Positions 5,066-7,700 of a stretch of 7,700 nt of DNA are shown in pieces. The stretch spans positions 39,527 to 47,226 of the forward strand of contig DBCW01000062.1 in the NCBI GenBank assembly GCA_002293265.1, read 5' to 3'. The position numbers and the translations under genes are program-made. Within the stretch, counting starts at the first letter, position 1. Each line of letters opens with the position of its first letter. Source of the DNA: Eggerthellales bacterium UBA948. Its GTDB lineage: Bacteria; Actinomycetota; Coriobacteriia; Coriobacteriales; UBA8131. The notes under the pieces were generated by a model. That model did no database searches. It was not told the DNA's origin and saw nothing but the letters and a program-made list of their open reading frames with translations.

Positions 5066-7276
5066 CTACCGACGTTTTCTGGGCTTCCTGTCGCCGTCAC
5101 CACGATTTGATCTATCTCCCCTGCCCCCTCGGTCGTCACGATTGTATCGACCTTCAGCTCCTGAGCCGCTGTTTTCTACAACCGGCTTATCAAGTCTATC
5201 CAGTGAAATTTTGTCTTTGTCATCGATGTCGATAATCTTTACGCGAACCTCATCACCAACGCTTAAAACGTCTTCAACTTTGCCAACACGACCTTCGGCT
5301 ACACGGCTGATATGCAACAGACCGTCTTTGCCGGGCAGCAGCTCTACAAAGGCTCCAAAGCTTTGTATTGAAACTACTTGGCCAAGGTATTCCTCGCCAA
5401 TTTCGGGCACCTTGATGATCTGTTCAATACGACGTTTTGCCTCCTCGCCACCGGTGTCTTTAGATGCGATATAAACTGTGCCGTCTTCGGAAATCTCGAT
5501 AGTAGCACCGGTTTCTTCTTGCAGGGCACGAATGACTTTTCCGCCACTACCGATAACGTCACGAATCTTGTCGACAGGTATTTGGATGGAGATAATTCGC
5601 GGTGCAAACTCAGACAGCTCGCCTCGCGGCTGATCAATAGCCTCAAGCATCTTGCCAAGGATAAAAGCACGACCCTCTTTGGCTTGTGACAAAGCTTGTG
5701 CCAGTATCTCTACCGTTAATCCTTTGGCTTTGTTGTCCATTTGTAGTGCGGTTATTCCTTTTTCGGTGCCACAGACTTTAAAGTCCATGTCGCCTAAGAA
5801 GTCCTCGATACCCTGAATGTCAGTAAGTACCGCAACACGGTCATCTTCTTTTATGAGGCCCATAGCAATACCGGACACAGGACGCGTAATAGGCACACCG
5901 GCATCCATCAGTGACAGGGTTGATCCGCATGCAGATGCCATGGAAGACGAGCCGTTGGACTCGGTTACTTCCGAGACAATACGTACAGAATACGGGAAGT
6001 CCACTTCGGACGGAAGTACCGGATAAAGTGCACGTTCGGCCAAAAACCCATGACCAATCTCGCGACGTTTTGGTGCACCCATGCGGCCGGTCTCACCGGT
6101 GCTATATGGTGGGAAGTTGTAGTGGTGCATGTAACGCTTGTTGGTTTCAGGCGAGATATCGTCAATAATCTGGGCGTCGCGCATGGTGGACAGCGTTGCC
6201 GCCGTGAGGCACTGGGTTTGCCCGCGGGTGAACATGCCGCTGCCGTGTACGCGGCCCAAAAGGCCAACCTCGGCGGCCAAGGGGCGAATTTCATCAATGC
6301 CGCGCCCGTCCACGCGCTTGCCGTCATCCAGCAGCCAGCGGCGCACCACAGTTTTTTGCATTTTGTACATCAGCTCGCCAATCACAACGCCGCCGTGCTG
6401 TTCGCCATACTGGGCGGTCAGCTCCTGCTCAATGGGCAAAAGCCGGGCATCGCGCACGTTTTTGTCGTCGGTATCCATTGCCGCGCGGAACTTTTCCAGG
6501 TATTCTGCGCGCACATGCTCGAACAAATCGTGGTCCAGCTCCATGCTGGGGAACTCCACCTTCTTCTTGCCAATTTCGGCCACGATGGAGTTGATAAAGG
6601 CGATGACTTCTTTGTCGGCGGCATGGCACTTTTTAATGGCCTCCAGCATGGTGGCCTCGTCCACTTCGTTGGCTCCGGCCTCAATCATCACCACTTTTTC
6701 CGCGCTGGCGGCCAGCGTTAAAGCAAGGTCACTGGCCTCGCGCTGGGGCAGCGTGGGGTTAATAACAATTTCACCATCCACAAGGCCGGCCATCACACCG
6801 GCGGTGGGGCCGTTCCACGGAATGTCGGAGATGGACAGCGCCAGCGAGGTGCCAATCATGCCCACCACCTCGGGGCTGCAATCCTGATCCACGCTCATCA
6901 CCGTCATCACCACGGCCACGTCGTTGCGCATGTCCTTGGGGAAAAGGGGACGAATCTGCCTGTCAATAACGCGGCTGGTAAGCACGGCCTTTTCGCCGGG
7001 GCGGCCCTCGCGGCGCATAAAGCTGCCGGGAATACGCCCCACAGCGTAAATTTTCTCCTCAAAATCAACGCTAAGGGGGAAGAAGTCAATGCCCTCTCGG
7101 GGTTTTTCCGCCATGGTAACGTTGCACAGAATGGCGGTGTCGCCATAGCGCACAAAGCAGCTGCCGTTGGAAAGGCCGCTCATCTTGCCGGTTTCCACCG
7201 TAAGGGTGCGGCCGGCAAGCTCCATTGAAAACGTGCGCATGTTCGGGAAAGTTTGGCGTTTGCTTGTAATTTCCAC
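5066..7276 (-). CDS. pnp: Polyribonucleotide nucleotidyltransferase (PNPase)
   Basis: PNPase is a trimeric 3'-5' exoribonuclease that degrades RNA phosphorolytically to nucleoside diphosphates and can add tails in reverse. All family domains are present in 736 residues: a first RNase PH domain (about 15-150, with the conserved GRIPGSFMRREGRPGEKAVL region), a helical domain (about 240-320), a catalytic second RNase PH domain (about 325-555), a KH domain with GSGGK (576-580) and an S1 domain (about 628-693). Asp492, Asp498 and Lys500 in EDFLGDMDFK match E. coli Asp486, Asp492 and Lys494, so it should be active. The last 30 or so residues form an Arg/Gly/Asp-rich basic tail ending KPRKRR. The GTG start follows AGGAGG with a 6-base spacer. 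It lies 199 bases after rpsO, as in many bacteria. Base composition changes inside the gene near codon 367: the 5' half is clearly more G+C-rich than the 3' half, although the frame and domains are intact. Confidence 0.98.
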   Translation of the reverse strand: MEITSKRQTFPNMRTFSMELAGRTLTVETGKMSGLSNGSCFVRYGDTAILCNVTMAEKPREGIDFFPLSVDFEEKIYAVGRIPGSFMRREGRPGEKAVLTSRVIDRQIRPLFPKDMRNDVAVVMTVMSVDQDCSPEVVGMIGTSLALSISDIPWNGPTAGVMAGLVDGEIVINPTLPQREASDLALTLAASAEKVVMIEAGANEVDEATMLEAIKKCHAADKEVIAFINSIVAEIGKKKVEFPSMELDHDLFEHVRAEYLEKFRAAMDTDDKNVRDARLLPIEQELTAQYGEQHGGVVIGELMYKMQKTVVRRWLLDDGKRVDGRGIDEIRPLAAEVGLLGRVHGSGMFTRGQTQCLTAATLSTMRDAQIIDDISPETNKRYMHHYNFPPYSTGETGRMGAPKRREIGHGFLAERALYPVLPSEVDFPYSVRIVSEVTESNGSSSMASACGSTLSLMDAGVPITRPVSGIAMGLIKEDDRVAVLTDIQGIEDFLGDMDFKVCGTEKGITALQMDNKAKGLTVEILAQALSQAKEGRAFILGKMLEAIDQPRGELSEFAPRIISIQIPVDKIRDVIGSGGKVIRALQEETGATIEISEDGTVYIASKDTGGEEAKRRIEQIIKVPEIGEEYLGQVVSIQSFGAFVELLPGKDGLLHISRVAEGRVGKVEDVLSVGDEVRVKIIDIDDKDKISLDRLDKPVVENSGSGAEGRYNRDDRGGRGDRSNRGDGDRKPRKRR

Positions 7277-7282
7277 AGTTTA

Positions 7283-7300
7283 CCTCCTGCAAATGGCAGG
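7283..7300 (-). promoter_or_regulatory. pnp Shine-Dalgarno with overlapping small hairpin
   Basis: AGGAGG (7283-7288) precedes the GTG by 6 bases. Just before it, CCTGC-CATTT-GCAGG can form a 5-bp hairpin (7286-7300) whose 3' arm includes the first three bases of the Shine-Dalgarno. This could lower pnp translation when folded. The ribosome binding site itself is clear; a regulatory role for the hairpin is inference. Confidence 0.6.
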
Positions 7301-7337
7301 CGGGGGGCCGCCGGATACCCAGAGCAATCAAGGGAAA

Positions 7338-7361
7338 GTTTTGGCCTTCGCGTGCCAAAAC
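7338..7361 (-). other. Stem-loop in the pnp leader
   Basis: A perfect 8-bp stem GTTTTGGC / GCCAAAAC with an 8-base loop lies about 60 bases before pnp. On the minus strand it is followed by TTTCCCTTG, too poor in T for a strong terminator. In E. coli the pnp leader folds into a hairpin that RNase III cuts and PNPase then uses for autoregulation; the position here is comparable, but the sequence is not evidence for the same mechanism. Confidence 0.45.
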
Positions 7362-7428
7362 GCTCCGTTCATTGCTGTGGAAGCGCCGCCACCGCCCTGG
7401 GTGATATTTCGTACAGACACATAAACAG

Positions 7429-7464
7429 CCCGAAAGCAGGGGCAGCGGGCCACCTGCTTTCGGG
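7429..7464 (-). terminator. Stem-loop after rpsO, probable (leaky) terminator or processing site
   Basis: A perfect 12-bp stem CCCGAAAGCAGG / CCTGCTTTCGGG with a 12-base loop begins about 11 bases after the rpsO stop. On the minus strand it is followed by CTGTTTATGTGTCTG, a weak T-rich tail. It may act as a partial terminator that reduces pnp relative to rpsO, or as an RNase processing/3'-end stability element, as known for the E. coli rpsO-pnp spacer. The strength of the stem is certain, its role is not. Confidence 0.65.
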
Positions 7465-7475
7465 GAAAGATACCT

Positions 7476-7700
7476 TTATTTACGCAAACCGAGCTTGGCG
7501 ATAAGTGCGCGATACCGCTCGATGTCCTTCTTTTGCAGGTAGGCCAGCAAATTGCGGCGCTGGCCAATCAATTTAAGCATGCCCCGGTTGGAGTGATGGT
7601 CCTTCGGGTTTTGCTTGCTGTGCTCGTTCAGGTGGTTGATGCGCGCGGTGAGCAGCGCCACCTGCACCTCGGGCGAGCCGGTGTCCGCGCCGTGCGTCTT
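7476..7700 (-). CDS. rpsO: Ribosomal protein S15 (uS15), C-terminal 74 residues; start lies past the right edge
   Basis: uS15 is a small-subunit primary rRNA-binding protein that contacts the 16S central domain. The frame is open from the window edge ([20 protein letters not shown]) to a TAA after LGLRK. Family hallmarks are [42 protein letters not shown] and a C-terminal LGLRK. Against the usual 89 residues, about 15 at the N-terminus are missing. An internal GTG (7667) is simply a Val codon in the conserved EVQVALL and not a start. It is followed by a strong stem-loop and then pnp, the standard neighbour. Its G+C content is high, like the 5' half of pnp. Confidence 0.97.
   Translation of the reverse strand, partial: KTHGADTGSPEVQVALLTARINHLNEHSKQNPKDHHSNRGMLKLIGQRRNLLAYLQKKDIERYRALIAKLGLRK

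Noticed and set aside
6050..6887. Two long plus-strand open frames (223 and 249 codons) opposite pnp
   Set aside because: They lie entirely antisense to highly conserved PNPase codons in the G+C-rich part, where stops are rare. They overlap each other in different frames, and neither translation shows a recognisable domain.
7086..7567. Possible extra small genes in the rpsO-pnp spacer (frames of 79-90 codons)
   Set aside because: They run through the strong stem-loops and into the conserved ends of rpsO or pnp in other frames, with no recognisable product. The spacer is better explained as regulatory RNA structure.

Overview
The window reads as chromosomal housekeeping DNA from a Gram-positive-type bacterium, with every recognisable gene on the minus strand. 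In direction of transcription (high to low coordinates) the order is: rpsO (3' part), pnp, a large Asp-Pro-rich surface protein, a TM2-domain membrane protein, an M16 zinc peptidase, dapB, and an aspartate kinase cut by the window edge. An rpsO-pnp-(M16 peptidase)-lysine/DAP gene order is known from Bacillus and from actinomycetes such as Streptomyces. The secreted protein has a Listeria-Bacteroides (InlB B-type) repeat, an acidic DP-rich stretch and a multi-helix membrane anchor. That style is common in Coriobacteriia and some Firmicutes, so I lean to a host-associated Actinomycetota (Coriobacteriia-like) or Firmicute. The sequence alone does not settle this.

Right side (about 5010-7700): rpsO and pnp form the classic ribosomal protein S15 / PNPase pair. 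A 199-base spacer between them holds a perfect 12-bp stem-loop, a second 8-bp stem-loop, and a small hairpin that overlaps the pnp Shine-Dalgarno. pnp ends at a clear hairpin terminator (4982-5009). The DNA from about 6175 to the right edge is clearly richer in G+C (about 55-70 % in hand-counted 60-base rows) than the rest of the window (about 35-52 %). The break lies inside pnp.

Middle (about 3090-4980): a gene for a 524-residue secreted, membrane-anchored protein has its own GTG start with a strong ribosome binding site. It is set off by the pnp terminator upstream and a 196-base gene-free gap downstream, and looks like an accessory insertion into the conserved gene order.

Left side (1-3091): TM2 protein, M16 peptidase, dapB and aspartate kinase are spaced by 3, 34 and -1 bases and look like one operon. 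DapB and aspartate kinase act in the aspartate/diaminopimelate route to lysine and peptidoglycan. The TM2 protein carries a Gln/Asn/Tyr/Pro-rich, prion-like N-terminal tail.

I found no tRNA, CRISPR array, transposase or phage gene. The best candidates for something less described are the DP-rich surface protein and the composition break inside pnp.
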